DNA from: Rhodovulum imhoffii
Lineage (GTDB): Bacteria; Pseudomonadota; Alphaproteobacteria; Rhodobacterales; Rhodobacteraceae
Length of the DNA: 64,000 nucleotides
Assembly: GCF_003046545.1 (NCBI RefSeq)
Contig: NZ_QAAA01000006.1
Span: forward strand, 62,001-126,000
Direction: 5' to 3'
A program made the position numbers and the translations under genes. Positions 63,820 to 64,000 of the stretch are shown one piece after another (position 1 is the stretch's first letter; each line of letters starts with the position of its first letter). A model generated the notes under the pieces. That model was given only the letters and a program-made list of their open reading frames with translations, had not been told where the DNA came from and searched no databases.

Positions 63820-64000
63820 CCCTGGAGATCGTGACGTCCGAAGACCTGCACCCCCTGCGCCACGGGTTCTTCACCCGGAGAGGCGGAGCATCGTCCGGGG
63901 TCTTCACGGGGCTCAATTGCGGGGGCGGATCATCGGACCTCTCGGAAGTGGTGCGAATCAACCGCAGCCGCGTGGCTCTGGCGATGGGGGTGGAGCCGGA
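63816..64000 (+). CDS. pgeF: Peptidoglycan editing factor / laccase-domain protein, N-terminal part
   Basis: 61 codons before the window ends. It begins [20 protein letters not shown], followed by RRGGASSGVFTGLNCGGGSS, the typical start of YfiH/PgeF proteins (FFTRxGGxSxGxYxxLNxG). PgeF proteins are purine nucleoside/multicopper-type enzymes that also prevent wrong amino acids in peptidoglycan. The ATG overlaps the methyltransferase stop (ATGA). The catalytic His and Cys residues lie outside the window. Confidence 0.88.
   Translation, partial: MTLEIVTSEDLHPLRHGFFTRRGGASSGVFTGLNCGGGSSDLSEVVRINRSRVALAMGVEP

Noticed and set aside
1-64000. CRISPR arrays, prophage, transposons, rRNA and tRNA genes
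   Set aside because: I looked for regular spaced repeats, integrase/transposase frames and cloverleaf-like stretches in the gaps and found none.

Overview
The window is a contiguous piece of a GC-rich alphaproteobacterial chromosome, most likely a member of the Rhodobacteraceae (Roseobacter/Rhodobacter type). The reasons are a GcrA cell-cycle regulator, tandem DUF6455 proteins, a Hint-domain protein with a choice-of-anchor L module, the bchE-bchJ bacteriochlorophyll genes with FnrL- and PpsR-like sites, UbiK and YbjN, and very tight gene packing with many 1-8 bp overlaps. I see no rRNA, tRNA, CRISPR array, insertion sequence or prophage. It reads as core chromosome with a few accessory or decaying spots.

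Layout. 1-1.6 kb: a truncated MATE exporter and two hotdog thioesterases. 1.7-7.9 kb: two paralogous MerR regulators followed by a beta-oxidation operon (acyl-CoA dehydrogenase, thiolase, FadJ-type multifunctional enzyme); a clear palindrome lies in front of the second MerR gene. 7.9-11.4 kb: a sulfotransferase, an acyl-CoA synthetase and an unknown membrane-anchored protein. 11.4-15.9 kb: a nucleoside salvage operon cdd-deoA-deoB-add-upp whose genes all overlap. 16-18 kb: propionyl-CoA synthetase prpE behind an inverted repeat. 18-21 kb: a soluble hybrid kinase and a LuxO-like sigma-54 activator. 21-24 kb: nadK, glyA and an esterase. 24-26.6 kb: cytochrome b561, a small membrane protein, a DsrE-like protein and the Hint protein. 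26.7-37.4 kb: lepA, a BCCT transporter, a tyrosine phosphatase, a CobB-type sirtuin, a copper chaperone pair, rpmB, meaB and hrpB.

37.4-48.8 kb: a frameshifted LprI-like pseudogene, argD-argF, cutA, rimO, an AsmA protein, gcrA, an ABC-2 permease, two DUF6455 proteins, a DUF167 protein, a nitroreductase and an EI24 membrane protein. 48.8-54.3 kb: mce, aspS, bchJ, bchE and a decayed CPBP-type membrane protease gene. 54.3-64 kb: carB, dgt, tdk, csaA-like, proC, ybjN-like, ubiK, lgt, a MidA-like methyltransferase and the start of a PgeF/laccase-domain gene.

Functional links. Fatty acid use (MerR-fad operon) and propionate use (PrpE, MeaB, methylmalonyl-CoA epimerase) are both encoded, though in separate loci. 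Nucleoside turnover is covered by cdd, deoA, deoB, add, upp, tdk and dgt. Three candidate FNR-type sites (24740, 46924, 53487) suggest that low oxygen controls bchEJ, the DUF6455 pair and the small membrane protein/cytochrome b561 group. The most interesting signals are these regulatory sites, the LuxO-like pair with a cytosolic kinase, and two genes caught in decay.
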